In this document: positions 18,614 through 28,151 of the stretch, one piece after another | How the letters are laid out: each line of letters begins with the position of its first letter | Position numbering within the stretch: the first letter of the stretch is position 1 | Origin: Verrucomicrobiota bacterium | GTDB lineage: Bacteria; Verrucomicrobiota; Verrucomicrobiia; Opitutales; Opitutaceae | Assembly (NCBI GenBank): GCA_014584295.1 | Contig: JACTNC010000018.1 | Location: 24,044 to 88,043 of the forward strand | Length of the DNA: 64,000 nucleotides | Direction of reading: 5' to 3' | Made by a program: the position numbers and the translations under genes | Notes under the pieces: generated by a model | Database searches by the model: none | What the model was told of the DNA's origin: nothing | Seen by the model: the letters and a program-made list of their open reading frames with translations, nothing else

Positions 18614-19406
18614 AGGTAGGTGCAGTTGGTGGGGGGAGGAGCTCCTTGGGCGGGGAAATAGAAGTTTATGCTGGATTCCCACCCGGATTGGCGAGGCTTG
18701 TATTCGTTGGAAGCGACAGGAGACAGTTAAGGGCTGAGTGGTGCGAGGCTGTCCGGGCAACAGCCTCATGCCCAATGAGCACGCGATGCGCGCGGGAGCA
18801 AACATGTCGTGAGAAACCGGGTGCAGGTTGGAGTCGTAAGTGCGCCCGGCTTTCGAACGGCGCAGATACCGTGCAGACAGATGAATTCCGTTTGAGATTC
18901 AACCGTCCCAATGAATCGCACCGATCAGGCATGCCGCTCCAGGATGCAACGCCGCGACCAGCTCCAATTCAAAAAGTAGGGGGAGCTTCCAGCTCCCCTT
19001 TCCAAACGTGGCAGACATGGAAGATCTTCGCGAGTGCCATGGAGGAAGACTTGGATGCCTCGTTCGACTGACATCGGTGAGCGTCATCACAGTTAGCACG
19101 AACCCTTGGCATGCCCTCCACTATTTCTGCCGGCAAGCCGAGCAACCTGAAGCACGCCCGATATCGCATCGCCAATTCCAAGCTCCTGCTGGCGTCAATG
19201 GCGACCAGCGCTGCCAGAAGAGTCATCGGAAAGTAATCCAATACAGAAAAATAAAGTTCAATCCATGATTTGACCGTCCGTGGCGCGTGACGCTGTGCTC
19301 ATTCCACAGACGCCGTTTGCACCCCGTGACGATGCGAACGACGAAGCTGATCACCTCAAAATCCGAATCCATGATACTCATACGATCCACCGCTTCATCG
19401 CCTGCC
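18614..19406. other. Long intergenic region between divergent sulfatase and TonB-receptor genes
   Basis: About 790 bases with no convincing gene; short open frames here lack family features, plausible starts and consistent codon use. It contains the inverted copy of the AGCT hairpin at 18980-18998, a GAAGATCTTC palindrome near 19020, and an AT-richer stretch around 19235-19265. The promoters for both divergent genes must lie here, but I cannot place them securely. Confidence 0.5.
18980..18998. repeat. Short perfect hairpin (GGGGAGCT-TCC-AGCTCCCC), copy 2 of an inverted pair
   Basis: Eight-base arms with a TCC loop, preceded by GTAG. Its reverse complement matches the element at 16502-16520 including flanking bases, so the two copies form a ~2.5-kb inverted pair around one sulfatase gene. 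Confidence 0.6.
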
Positions 19407-22400
19407 ATGGGATTGGACGGCAAAATCTTGATCGTAGCACTCGGCTGCGTGTTATTTCCCTCCTTTGCCCTTGGCCAGAGCGTCCCGTCGAAACCGGGGG
19501 CATCTGAGCCGCCGCGCCGGGTCCCGATTGTCGCAGCCTCTCCCGCCTCCGGCGAGGACGTCGTGACGCTTTCCCCGTTTGTCGTAAATTCGGAGCGGGA
19601 TACCGGTTACCAAGCCACTACGACCCTGGCAGGCACCCGCCTCAAGACTGATTTGCGCGATGTCGGCACTTCGATTTCCGTCATCACTTCAGAGTTCCTC
19701 CGAGACATCGGTGCGACCGATACCAAGAGCCTCCTGACCTACGTGACAGGCAGCGAGGTTGGCGGACCGGCGGGCAATTTCTCCGGTGGTTCTGCGGGTG
19801 GAGCGGCCAACAGCTGGCCCTCTGAGGAACTCGGACCGCAGGCGAGCACCCGTCTTCGCGGTTTGGCAGGTGCATCGCATGCGCGCAACTTTTACAGTAC
19901 AGGAATCCCCTTCGATGCCTATAATATCGATCGCGTTGAGGTAAACCGCGGCGCCAACGCCATACTCTTCGGCACCGGCAGCCCTGCTGGTATCGTCAAC
20001 TACAATCTCAAAAGGGCCCTGTTCAAGGATTCCCTGAATGTCGAGGCGCGTTATGGAAGTTATGATGCCCATCGGAGCTCTTTCGATCTCAACAAGGAGA
20101 TCGTCGATGGACAGCTGGCCGTCCGCATTAGCGGGCTGCTGAAGCGCGACAAGCACCGACAGGAATTCACCTTTGAGAACGACGATCGCATTTACGGCGC
20201 CCTTGTTTACGCCCCGAAATGGGCAATTTCCCGAAATGGTGTGCTGTCGGGCACGGTGCTGCGAGGCAATATCGAGTCCGGAAACCTGGACTCACGACGC
20301 CCCCGTGTTTTCACTCCACAGGACAACATCGTCTACTGGTTCGAGCCGCCCTTCTACAACAGCCCGGTCAAAGTTACATGGGATGCTGCCAACGGCCGGA
20401 CCAATAGTGGGATCAACCCGGCTCCGACACCGGCCTACTACGTTTACCGCAATCCGGTTGTCTGGTTCAATGATCCCAACAGCAGCATTCCGAACACGGG
20501 CTCAACAGCGCCGAATGGGCAGCCAATTACGGTGAGACAAGGAGTCATCTCGAATCTGCCTTCCGCACTCTATCCCACAGGCACTGCCTACTGGGGGTCT
20601 CCCAAGCTGCTGTCGGATCTGGCGAAGGAGGCGCAAATACCCGATGCCGGCTTTTACCGGGTCAATACCCTCTCCGACACCTCGGTATTCGATTTCCGCA
20701 ACAAACTCCTCGAGGGGCCCAACCGCTTTGAGTACGCCAATTTCGAGGCATCCAACATCTCACTTGAGCAGCGTTTCCTAAAGGATCGAATGGGGATCGA
20801 ACTGGCCTACGACAAACAGTCCTTCATCTCCGGCGAAAACTTCTGGATTCAGGCGAACCGGCTCATGATCGACGTGAACACGACCCTTTTCGATGGCCGT
20901 CCTAATCCCAATTTTGGCCGTCCTTTCGTTTCAGGTTACTGGCGCAGCAACTACGGGAAGTACGACAGCCACGTAGGGCGTGGGACTGCCTACTACAAGT
21001 TCGACTTTGCTGACGTTCTGCCGGTCCGCTGGGCGAAATGGGCGGGTAGTTTCACCGCCACAGGACTCCAGGAGGCGGGCAAGAGCCGCGCGCGTCGCCT
21101 TGGCGGCAGCAGATTCGCCTCTCCTGACAACTGGACCTACAGCAACAACGTGCTGATCACGGACGCGAACGGTGGCAGGGTCGCGACGGCCAATTATATC
21201 GGACCAAGCCTGGCGACAGCCAGCACCGCGAGCGGTGCGAATATTCCGGGTCTCACGGCAATCCAACTGCCATCGGCCGCGAATGGCACCACTTTTCAAG
21301 CGCATTCCCAAAAGGCTGGCACTCAGTTCGAATATACGACTGGCACCTTTATTGACGACGGCATCGTGCCGAACAATCTGGTCGAATCGGCATCCTGGAC
21401 CGGCGACGACTTCAAGAATAGGGCAGCCATCATTCAATACAGACTGCTGCAGGACCACCTGGTGCTGACCTCAGGCTGGCGGCGCGACAAAGTCGACAGC
21501 TTCACGACTGCCACCCCTAAGCGCGGAGCTCTCAACAATCTAATCGTCAACGACGGCTCGTGGATATTCCCTTCGACGCCGACCACGTCAGTCTCCGATG
21601 AAACCCAGTCACGCAGCGCGGTGTTCCACTTGCCGCGGAGCCTTGTCAGACGACTGCCGCTCTTCAGCAGCGCTTCGCTGCGTTACAATACGTCGCAGAA
21701 TTTTCTGCCTGGTGGAACCCGCTTTGACAGTTACGGCCGCGTGATTGGCCCGCAGAGCGGCGATACGAAAGACGTCGGCTTTTCCGTTGGTTTCGCCGAC
21801 GACCGCGTCGTTCTCACCGCAACCTGGTACACCACGAAGCAGGTTAACACCACAGCCGGCGGTGGCATCAGCGGGCTCACCGGGAGCATCGTTGAGATCT
21901 GGCGCCTCGCGAAGAACATGGAGGGGTTGGGCATCAACAAGGACATGAGTCGCGTACAGCCACCGCCCAAATTCCTCCTGGACCTCTATGGCTTCACGAT
22001 GACCAGTGGCTCCGCGGCCTTCAATGCTCGGAACGATGTCGTGTTGACGCAGGATGCCGTATCGGAAGGTGTCGAGTTCGAGGCTCACGTGAATCTCACG
22101 AAAACCTGGCGTCTGACTGCCAATGTCTCCCGGGCCCAGTCCGTTCGCACCAACACAGGCAAGGCGTTTTACGATCTCTATTTCAGCGACAAGACGAACG
22201 GTGAGTCCCTCTTCGAAAACTGGACCAATAGTGTCAATCAGACGACCTATCTCACAGAGAGCCGGGAAAGTATTGGCAAGCGCGCCACCGAGGTGGCCAA
22301 TTACTACTATGCCCAGGCCTTGCAAGATGGTGGTCCCGTGGCTGAGCTCCGCAAGTGGCGCGCCAATCTTGTCACCACCTACTCGTTCGATAAACGCTCG

Positions 22401-22733
22401 CGGCTCAAAGGTCTGAGCATCGGAAGCGGCGCCCGCTGGCAGGACAAGGTTGCGATCGGATTTCCCTATACTGACGTCCCGGGCACGACGACGCGTATTC
22501 CAGACGTGCACAGAGCGTTCTTTGGACCGGAGGAATTCGCGGCCGATTCATGGCTGCGCTACCAGCGCCGCATCCTAAAGGGAAAGGTAGGGCTCACCGT
22601 GCAATTGAATGCATTTAACGTCCTCGGCGACGATGCCTTGATTCCTGTGGGTACCCAGCCCGACGGCTCCACAGCTGTCTATCGCGTGCCCGCGAGCCGT
22701 CGGTATGAAATGAGCGTCGGGTTCGAGTTCTGA
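19407..22733 (+). CDS. TonB-dependent outer-membrane receptor, probably for a carbohydrate
   Basis: About 1,108 residues from the ATG at 19407, which starts a signal peptide (KILIVALGCVLFPSFALGQS). The frame is open for 40 codons upstream without signal character. The plug begins with VVTLSPFVVNSERDTGYQAT and TLAGTRLKTDLRDVGTSISV, wording typical of large receptors in Opitutaceae-type bacteria, and continues VEVNRGANAILFGTGSPAGI. The C-terminus ends in the aromatic outer-membrane signature RRYEMSVGFEF. It should import a large or scarce substrate across the outer membrane using TonB energy. An IclR regulator and a hemicellulose/sugar-acid gene set follow on the same strand, so xylan-derived oligosaccharides are the best guess. 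No SusD partner is present. Confidence 0.9.
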   Translation: MGLDGKILIVALGCVLFPSFALGQSVPSKPGASEPPRRVPIVAASPASGEDVVTLSPFVVNSERDTGYQATTTLAGTRLKTDLRDVGTSISVITSEFLRDIGATDTKSLLTYVTGSEVGGPAGNFSGGSAGGAANSWPSEELGPQASTRLRGLAGASHARNFYSTGIPFDAYNIDRVEVNRGANAILFGTGSPAGIVNYNLKRALFKDSLNVEARYGSYDAHRSSFDLNKEIVDGQLAVRISGLLKRDKHRQEFTFENDDRIYGALVYAPKWAISRNGVLSGTVLRGNIESGNLDSRRPRVFTPQDNIVYWFEPPFYNSPVKVTWDAANGRTNSGINPAPTPAYYVYRNPVVWFNDPNSSIPNTGSTAPNGQPITVRQGVISNLPSALYPTGTAYWGSPKLLSDLAKEAQIPDAGFYRVNTLSDTSVFDFRNKLLEGPNRFEYANFEASNISLEQRFLKDRMGIELAYDKQSFISGENFWIQANRLMIDVNTTLFDGRPNPNFGRPFVSGYWRSNYGKYDSHVGRGTAYYKFDFADVLPVRWAKWAGSFTATGLQEAGKSRARRLGGSRFASPDNWTYSNNVLITDANGGRVATANYIGPSLATASTASGANIPGLTAIQLPSAANGTTFQAHSQKAGTQFEYTTGTFIDDGIVPNNLVESASWTGDDFKNRAAIIQYRLLQDHLVLTSGWRRDKVDSFTTATPKRGALNNLIVNDGSWIFPSTPTTSVSDETQSRSAVFHLPRSLVRRLPLFSSASLRYNTSQNFLPGGTRFDSYGRVIGPQSGDTKDVGFSVGFADDRVVLTATWYTTKQVNTTAGGGISGLTGSIVEIWRLAKNMEGLGINKDMSRVQPPPKFLLDLYGFTMTSGSAAFNARNDVVLTQDAVSEGVEFEAHVNLTKTWRLTANVSRAQSVRTNTGKAFYDLYFSDKTNGESLFENWTNSVNQTTYLTESRESIGKRATEVANYYYAQALQDGGPVAELRKWRANLVTTYSFDKRSRLKGLSIGSGARWQDKVAIGFPYTDVPGTTTRIPDVHRAFFGPEEFAADSWLRYQRRILKGKVGLTVQLNAFNVLGDDALIPVGTQPDGSTAVYRVPASRRYEMSVGFEF

Positions 22734-22936
22734 GCGCCACCGCAATGCCCTTTCTCGGCATGTGGTTTCATCGGGTATGCGCCAGAGACCACAGCCTCCG
22801 GCACTACTCCGCCCGGTGGAACCTGATCACGAAGCATGAAACAATTTTTTCTCTATTGAAATCGAAGATGGCTTGGCTTGACGGCGCTCTTTGTTGGGGA
22901 TTGCGTGCGACGTCCGCCCTCCAGCCCGATACTCCC

Positions 22937-23734
22937 ATGAAAAGGCAATCGACAAAAAGTCCGGCGAAGGTTCCTGCGCATACGGTGCCGGTTCTCTGCA
23001 AGGCGCTCCGGGTTTTTGAGGCAGTGGCGAAGGACTCCAGTGGGGCCACGACAAAGAGCCTTGCCAGTTCCCTGGATATCGCGCAGTCGACGTGCTATCG
23101 CATCCTCCAATCCTTTGTAGCCTCCGGCTGGCTTTGCCAGCGCAAGGGCGGCATCTTTGACCTCTCTTTCGGTCTTGTGCCGCTCCTGCGCCCGCTCCTG
23201 CGGCACGAGGTCTTGATCGAGGTCGTGCGAGAACCTCTTGCCCAGTTAGCCCACACGACCGGCATTACCGTCAAGCTTACCATTCGCCAGGACGATTCCG
23301 CCGTTACCATCTTCAGCGCGCAGTCTCCGCGGCCCCATTCCATCGTCTCGCGTGTGGGCTCCATGATTTCCCTGGCGATCGGCTCCAGCGGTGCCGCTTA
23401 TCTTGGCGCCATGCAGGACGCAGAGGTGCGGCGCATTCTCGACCGTGCACCCGCCGAGGTCTGGAAATATCAAAGGCGGGAGACGGTGCTTCGCCGGGTG
23501 AGGGAAGGCCGGAAGATGGGTTGTTACTCGGACAGCGGATCGTATCAGCCGAACATCCATACCCTGTCCGCCCCGCTCATCGGCCAAGGCAATGAAATTG
23601 TCGGTGCGATCACGCTCATCGGCTTTCCACAGGATTTTGCCGGAACCATTAAAGCGTCCCTCATAAGGGAACTCAAATTTACCGCCGGTGGCTGTACCCG
23701 GATTATTCAGAATCCCGGCACCGTGCTCGGATGA
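22937..23734 (+). CDS. IclR-family transcriptional regulator
   Basis: A 265-residue regulator. The ATG at 22937 (MKRQSTKSPAKVPAHTVPVL) is preferred over a longer frame from 22745. An N-terminal winged helix is visible (ATTKSLASSLDIAQSTCYRI, then LQSFVASGWLCQRKGGIFDL). The effector domain (ISLAIGSSGAAYLGAM, GCYSDSGSYQPNIHTLSAPL) follows the IclR pattern. IclR proteins sense small organic acids or sugar-acid breakdown products and control adjacent catabolic genes. Here the adjacent genes encode an RraA-type aldolase, xylanase, SDR, MFS carrier and dehydratase in the same direction, which are the likely regulon. The ligand is unknown; a 2-keto-3-deoxy sugar acid would fit the enzymes. Confidence 0.9.
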   Translation: MKRQSTKSPAKVPAHTVPVLCKALRVFEAVAKDSSGATTKSLASSLDIAQSTCYRILQSFVASGWLCQRKGGIFDLSFGLVPLLRPLLRHEVLIEVVREPLAQLAHTTGITVKLTIRQDDSAVTIFSAQSPRPHSIVSRVGSMISLAIGSSGAAYLGAMQDAEVRRILDRAPAEVWKYQRRETVLRRVREGRKMGCYSDSGSYQPNIHTLSAPLIGQGNEIVGAITLIGFPQDFAGTIKASLIRELKFTAGGCTRIIQNPGTVLG

Positions 23735-23778
23735 CTCCGTTGTAGACCGCGACTCCGGGCCCCATTTCGATTCTCACC

Positions 23779-24537
23779 ATGAACGATCCCAATCCCAACG
23801 TCGACGCCTATCAAAAGGAAGTCGGCATGATGAATCTCGAGAAACTGATCGCGCTCCGCGAAGGAATCTCCAGAAAGGCACTCCCCATCCCCGAAGGCGA
23901 GCTGCTGGCCCGCTTCGAGCAAATCTACACGGGAGCCATCAGTGACGTCCTGCGAGAGTTCTGCCTGCTCGATCAAGCGTTGCCCGGACATCTGAAACCA
24001 CTGCGTCCTGAGCGCACGGTGGCCGGCTTTGCCTTCACCGTGAAAAGTTCCCCGAATGTCCAGATTTCGGGCGAAATGGCCTTTCGCACCAAGATGCTCG
24101 GGGAACTTTCGCCCAACGCCATGGTGGTCTGGGATACCTCAGGGGATGAGCGGGCCACCCTTTGGGGCGGCGTGATGACCGCCGCCGCAAAGGGCCTCGG
24201 CGCTCGGGGCGCGGTCATCGACGGTGGCATTCGCGATACCCACCAGATTCTTGAGAAGGACTTTCCGGTTTTCTACAAGTACCGCTGCCCAAACGGCAGC
24301 CTCGGCCGGTGCCTGATCACGCACTACCAGGTGCCGATCAAGATCGGCGACGTTGTGATTCGTCCGGGGGATATTGTTCACGGCGACATTGACGGCGTGG
24401 TTGTCGTCCCGCGAGATATGGCCTGCGACGTCCTGAAGCGTGCTGAAGAACTCAAGCAAAACGAAAAGAAGATCTTCTCCTGGGTAGCCGCTGGCGAATC
24501 CGTGAGTGAGATAAGCGGCAAGGGCGGATATTTCTGA
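23779..24537 (+). CDS. RraA/HMG-aldolase family protein, probable sugar-acid aldolase
   Basis: The 252-residue product matches the RraA-like fold: TGAISDVLREFCLLDQALPG, a glycine-rich central region (GGVMTAAAKGLGARGAVIDG), the conserved GGIRDTHQILEKDFPVFYKY and the terminal HGDIDGVVVVPRDMACDVLK. In class II pyruvate aldolases of this family the Arg-Asp of GGIRD and the Gly-Asp of HGDIDG hold the divalent metal and substrate. The family includes 4-hydroxy-4-methyl-2-oxoglutarate aldolases and RNase E regulators. In a catabolic locus with a dehydratase and an SDR, cleavage of a 2-keto acid to pyruvate is the more likely role. It starts 44 bases after the IclR gene. Confidence 0.85.
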   Translation: MNDPNPNVDAYQKEVGMMNLEKLIALREGISRKALPIPEGELLARFEQIYTGAISDVLREFCLLDQALPGHLKPLRPERTVAGFAFTVKSSPNVQISGEMAFRTKMLGELSPNAMVVWDTSGDERATLWGGVMTAAAKGLGARGAVIDGGIRDTHQILEKDFPVFYKYRCPNGSLGRCLITHYQVPIKIGDVVIRPGDIVHGDIDGVVVVPRDMACDVLKRAEELKQNEKKIFSWVAAGESVSEISGKGGYF

Positions 24538-24563
24538 TCGATTTGCGCGTGATTCCTTTTCCC

Positions 24564-25907
24564 ATGAAATTCCTTAGACTCGTTCCGCTTTTTGCATCTG
24601 CGCTCTACTCTCTGGGAGCCGCCAACTACGAAACCCTGTGGCAGGATCCATTGCTCGAGCAACGCATAGAGCGGGACATCCGCGCATACCGGATGAGCGA
24701 CGCCGTCGTGCGCTGCCTGGCCCCGGGCGGCACACCCATGCCTCACGCCCAGGTTCACATCGAACAGACGCGCCACGCGTTTCTTTTCGGTGCGAATATC
24801 TTCATGCTCGACGGCTTTCCCACCGCCGAGGAAAACCGGCGCTACGAGGAAACCTACCGTCGCCTTTTCAACTTCGCGACCGTTCCTTTCTACTGGTCGG
24901 ATCTGGAGCCCGAGCCTGGAAAACCGCGCTTCGGCAAAGAGAGTCCTCCGATTTACCGACGCCCGCCGCCCGATACTGTGGTCGAATTTTGTCAAAAGCA
25001 TGGCCTCGCCATGAAAGGGCACCCGCTTGTCTGGCATCAATGGTTCCCAAAGTGGCGACCGGATGATCCCGAGGCACTCACCCGGCGCATCGATCAACGC
25101 ATCACCGAAATAGCGACACGCTATGGCAGCACCATTCCACGCTGGGAAGTCGTGAACGAACCGATGGAGCGCGAAAAGCATGCCGACGATTGGTGCAATC
25201 TGCCGCCGGGCTATGTGCTGCATGCATTTCAAACCGCACACCGGGTATTCCCCGCATCTTCTCTGCTGATACTCAACGAGGCCACCACGTTCTCTTGGCG
25301 AAATTTCTCCGAAGAAACCAGCCCCTTCTATCGACTGATCCGCGAAATGTTGGACAAGGGTGCACGCATCGATGAAATCGGGATGCAGCTCCACGTCTTC
25401 AACGAGAAGAGCTGGCAGGCCCTGCTTGCGGGCGAAGAGTTCGCTCCGCAGCATCTCCTCAAGGTGCTCGATCGCTATAGCGACTTTGGACGCCCGCTCG
25501 CCATAACGGAGCTCACCCTGCCAGCGCTGCCCGGTACCGCTGCTGGTGAACTGGATCAGGCCAAGGCCACACGCAACCTGTACCGCCTGTGGTTCAGTCA
25601 CCCACGAGTCACGGCCATCAGTTGGTGGAACCTCGTGGATGACACTGCTGCGAAGGGTGAAGACCGGTGGAAGGCGGGCCTCGTTCGCCGAGATTTCTCG
25701 CCGAAACCAGCGTTCAAGGCGCTCGACCAGCTGATCAATCACGAGTGGCGGACCGCGCTCGAACTGCAGAGTGATGGCCGGGGCGCCGCCACGTTCCGCG
25801 GATTCCACGGGGACTACACGATCACGGTCAAAGCTGAAGGCCGTACCTTGAAGCGTACCTTCACGCTTCGCCCCGGCTTGTCCAATGAATGGTTGGTGCA
25901 GTTCTGA
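24564..25907 (+). CDS. Glycoside hydrolase family 10 endo-1,4-beta-xylanase, exported
   Basis: A 447-residue enzyme. The ATG at 24564 starts a short signal peptide (MKFLRLVPLFASALYSLGAA). GH10 signatures are in order: MKGHPLVWHQWFPKW (the family HTLVWH segment), the acid/base Glu199 in PRWEVVNEPM, the nucleophile Glu316 in LAITELTLPA, and VTAISWWNLVDDTAAKGEDR near the barrel end. The N-terminal QVHIEQTRHAFLFGANIFML is also usual in GH10. It should cleave internal xylan linkages, releasing oligosaccharides for uptake, perhaps carrying glucuronate branches. It lies 26 bases after the aldolase gene in a same-strand run. A C-terminal extension of ~80 residues (ELQSDGRGAATFRGFHGDYT) looks like a small beta domain. 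Confidence 0.93.
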   Translation: MKFLRLVPLFASALYSLGAANYETLWQDPLLEQRIERDIRAYRMSDAVVRCLAPGGTPMPHAQVHIEQTRHAFLFGANIFMLDGFPTAEENRRYEETYRRLFNFATVPFYWSDLEPEPGKPRFGKESPPIYRRPPPDTVVEFCQKHGLAMKGHPLVWHQWFPKWRPDDPEALTRRIDQRITEIATRYGSTIPRWEVVNEPMEREKHADDWCNLPPGYVLHAFQTAHRVFPASSLLILNEATTFSWRNFSEETSPFYRLIREMLDKGARIDEIGMQLHVFNEKSWQALLAGEEFAPQHLLKVLDRYSDFGRPLAITELTLPALPGTAAGELDQAKATRNLYRLWFSHPRVTAISWWNLVDDTAAKGEDRWKAGLVRRDFSPKPAFKALDQLINHEWRTALELQSDGRGAATFRGFHGDYTITVKAEGRTLKRTFTLRPGLSNEWLVQF

Positions 25908-26074
25908 ACCCTGCCGCATCGGTTCCACCATGCCCCTTGAAACTCCCATCTGCCGGGTTGGCGACCAGGTGGAGAGCGCCAACGTGATTGCACTCTTGCC
26001 GTTCGACTCCTTTGTGCAGCACGGACCGTGCCTTTCGAAATGGTTCCCCATCGCCGGCGGGTTACAGGCCTATC

Positions 26075-26833
26075 ATGAGCTCAAGACGCCTCGAAAATAA
26101 GATCGCCTTGGTCACCGGTGCCTCACGAGGCATCGGTCGGGCCTTGGCCATCGGTCTCGCCTGTGAAGGTGCAGCCGTCGTGGTGAACTACCTGTCTGAC
26201 GCTGCAGATGCGGAGGCTACCGTTGCGACAATCCGCGCTGGCGGGGGGCGGGCCATTGCGGTGGAAGCCGATGTGGGGAATCTTTCTCACCACTCGCGCC
26301 TCGTCTCTGCAGCTGAGGAAAACTTCGGGCCATTGGATGTCCTCGTGAACAACGCGGCTCGCGCGCGTCGTCAGGGGTTTCTCCAGGCCACGCCCGAGGC
26401 TTGGGATGAGACCCTCGAGGTCAATCTCAAGGGCATCTACTTTCTCACCCAGGCAGTGGCCAGAACCATGGTGCCGCGAGGTCGTGGCAAGATCATCAAT
26501 ATTTCCAGCGTTCACGACGAGCGACCGCTGCGCGACAAGTCAATCTATACGATCACCAAAGGCGGCTTGAAGCTCCTGACGAAGTCCCTCGCCTTCGAAC
26601 TCGCCGAACACGGCATCCAGGTGAACAGCGTCTCGCCGGGCGCCATTCTCACTGATCAAAACCGCGACGTGCTCGCTGATCCTGCCTATCGCGAAAAGGT
26701 GCTCGCCAGGATCCCATCACGCCGCATCGGCGACGTCGGGGACATCGTCGGCGCCGTTGTGCTCCTTTCCTCGCGCGAGAGTGACTACATGACCGGCTCC
26801 ACCATCTATGTCGATGGCGGCATGCTGCTCTGA
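26075..26833 (+). CDS. Short-chain dehydrogenase/reductase (SDR)
   Basis: A 252-residue classical SDR. The ATG at 26075 gives MSSRRLENKIALVTGASRGI with the NAD(P)-binding TGxxxGIG motif right after the start. Also present are NNAARARRQGF, the catalytic Ser in KIINISSVHDERPL, and the Tyr-x-x-x-Lys pair in SIYTITKGGLKLLTKS, followed by VNSVSPGAILTDQN. It should oxidise or reduce a sugar, sugar acid or keto sugar acid. With the enolase-family dehydratase and the aldolase nearby, a 2-keto-3-deoxy-acid or aldose dehydrogenase role is plausible. It lies 167 bases downstream of the xylanase; that gap holds a 57-codon frame of doubtful status. Confidence 0.88.
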   Translation: MSSRRLENKIALVTGASRGIGRALAIGLACEGAAVVVNYLSDAADAEATVATIRAGGGRAIAVEADVGNLSHHSRLVSAAEENFGPLDVLVNNAARARRQGFLQATPEAWDETLEVNLKGIYFLTQAVARTMVPRGRGKIINISSVHDERPLRDKSIYTITKGGLKLLTKSLAFELAEHGIQVNSVSPGAILTDQNRDVLADPAYREKVLARIPSRRIGDVGDIVGAVVLLSSRESDYMTGSTIYVDGGMLL

Positions 26834-26873
26834 CCCCGATTCCGCTCCCGTATCCCGACCAAGGAAAATCCTG

Positions 26874-28130
26874 ATGAGTCGCCTTCGTAACAGCTACAAG
26901 TGGGAGTTGCTGCTTCTTCTCTGGATCGCCTATTTCCTCAATCAAGGCGACCGGCAGATCTACAGTGCTGTGCTGCCGCTCATCAAAGCTGACCTGAAGT
27001 TGAGTGACGTCCAACTGGGACTGGTGGCCACAACCTTCACGCTGCTTTACGGAGTTTTTGTTCCCCTGGCTGGATGCCTCGGAGATTTCGTGGCGAAAAA
27101 GTGGATTGTCTGCCTGAGCCTGCTCACCTTCAGCATCGGCACGCTGCTCACCGGAATCAGCGGCGGACTGATTGCGCTGATCGTCTTCCGCAGCGTGGCC
27201 ACGGGGGTGGGCGAGTCGTTCTATTACCCGGCGGCCAACTCGCTCATCGGCCATTACCATCGCGACACCCGTGCACAGGCCATGGCCATTCACCAGACTT
27301 CGCTCTACATCGGCGTCGTGGCGAGCAGCTGGATCGCGGCCTGGATAGGCGAGCAGCACGGCTGGCGAACGACGTTTTACGCCTTTGGTTCATTGGGCAT
27401 TTTGCTTGCCGTCATCGTGGCGTTTCGTCTGCGCAACGAGCACCGCGACGCCGTCGCCAGCGAGGCGGTTGCTCCCGAGCCGGTCAAACTTCGTGAGGCG
27501 CTTCGGACCATCCTCAAAACGCCTACGTTGTATTTTCTTAGCTTCGCCTTTGGGGGAATGGTGTTTGTCAGCGTTGGCTGGATCACGTGGATGCCGACCT
27601 TCCTTTATGAGAAGTTCCATATGCCTCTTAAGGACGCGGCGCTGCATGCGATGTTGATTCATCACATTTTTGCGTTTCTCGGCGTCATGGTTGGTGGCCG
27701 GGTCTCGGATCGAATGGCAACACGGCGTCGATCGATCCGTCTGGAGATTGAAATCCTGGGCCTCGCACTCGGAGCTCCCTGCATCTGGCTGATTGGAGCC
27801 TCGCCCTCTCTGACGATAGTCTATGTGGCGCTTGCCGGATTTGGACTTTTCCGAGGACTCTACGACTCCAACCTCTTCGCCACGCTCTTCGACGTCATAC
27901 CTCTGCGTTATCGCTCAACGGCCACCGGTGTGATGCTTTCCTGTGCCTTCACGGTCGGCGCCACGTCACCGATGCTGCTCGGCTACGTCAAACAGCACAT
28001 CGATCTGGGAGTAGGTCTCTCTTGGCTGGCCATTGTCTATGCTCTTGGCGCCGTCATACTTTTTATCGCCCTTCGAAAATATTTTCTGCGCGATTATGTG
28101 GATGAAGACCCGTCACCACGAACTGTCTGA
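26874..28130 (+). CDS. MFS transporter, sugar-acid/anion symporter type
   Basis: The 418-residue protein has 12 predicted membrane helices. The start at 26874 follows an AAGGA sequence and gives a short charged N-terminus before the first helix (WELLLLLWIAYFLNQGDRQI). The family loop 2-3 motif appears as PLAGCLGDFVAKKW, and FGLFRGLYDSNLFATLFDVI lies in the second half. The overall pattern (NQGDR in helix 1, then IKADLKLSDVQLGLV) is that of the anion:cation symporter and related groups, which carry hexuronates, glucarate or other organic anions with H+ or Na+. Placed between an SDR and an acid-sugar dehydratase, it probably brings the sugar acid into the cytoplasm. Confidence 0.87.
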   Translation: MSRLRNSYKWELLLLLWIAYFLNQGDRQIYSAVLPLIKADLKLSDVQLGLVATTFTLLYGVFVPLAGCLGDFVAKKWIVCLSLLTFSIGTLLTGISGGLIALIVFRSVATGVGESFYYPAANSLIGHYHRDTRAQAMAIHQTSLYIGVVASSWIAAWIGEQHGWRTTFYAFGSLGILLAVIVAFRLRNEHRDAVASEAVAPEPVKLREALRTILKTPTLYFLSFAFGGMVFVSVGWITWMPTFLYEKFHMPLKDAALHAMLIHHIFAFLGVMVGGRVSDRMATRRRSIRLEIEILGLALGAPCIWLIGASPSLTIVYVALAGFGLFRGLYDSNLFATLFDVIPLRYRSTATGVMLSCAFTVGATSPMLLGYVKQHIDLGVGLSWLAIVYALGAVILFIALRKYFLRDYVDEDPSPRTV

Positions 28131-28151
28131 ACCTCAACTGCCGTCCCGTTC

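Noticed and set aside
18646..19071. 141-codon plus-strand ORF in the gap before the TonB receptor
   Set aside because: Cys/Arg-rich without domain features, crosses the AGCT hairpin, and looks like non-coding sequence.
24378..26051. 557-codon open frame on the minus strand opposite the xylanase and neighbours
   Set aside because: It crosses the aldolase and xylanase genes in antisense and shows no recognisable domain.
25930..26100. 57-codon ORF between the xylanase and SDR genes (MPLETPICRVGDQVESANVI...)
   Set aside because: It overlaps the SDR start in another frame and has no recognised family; a real small protein cannot be excluded but is not supported.
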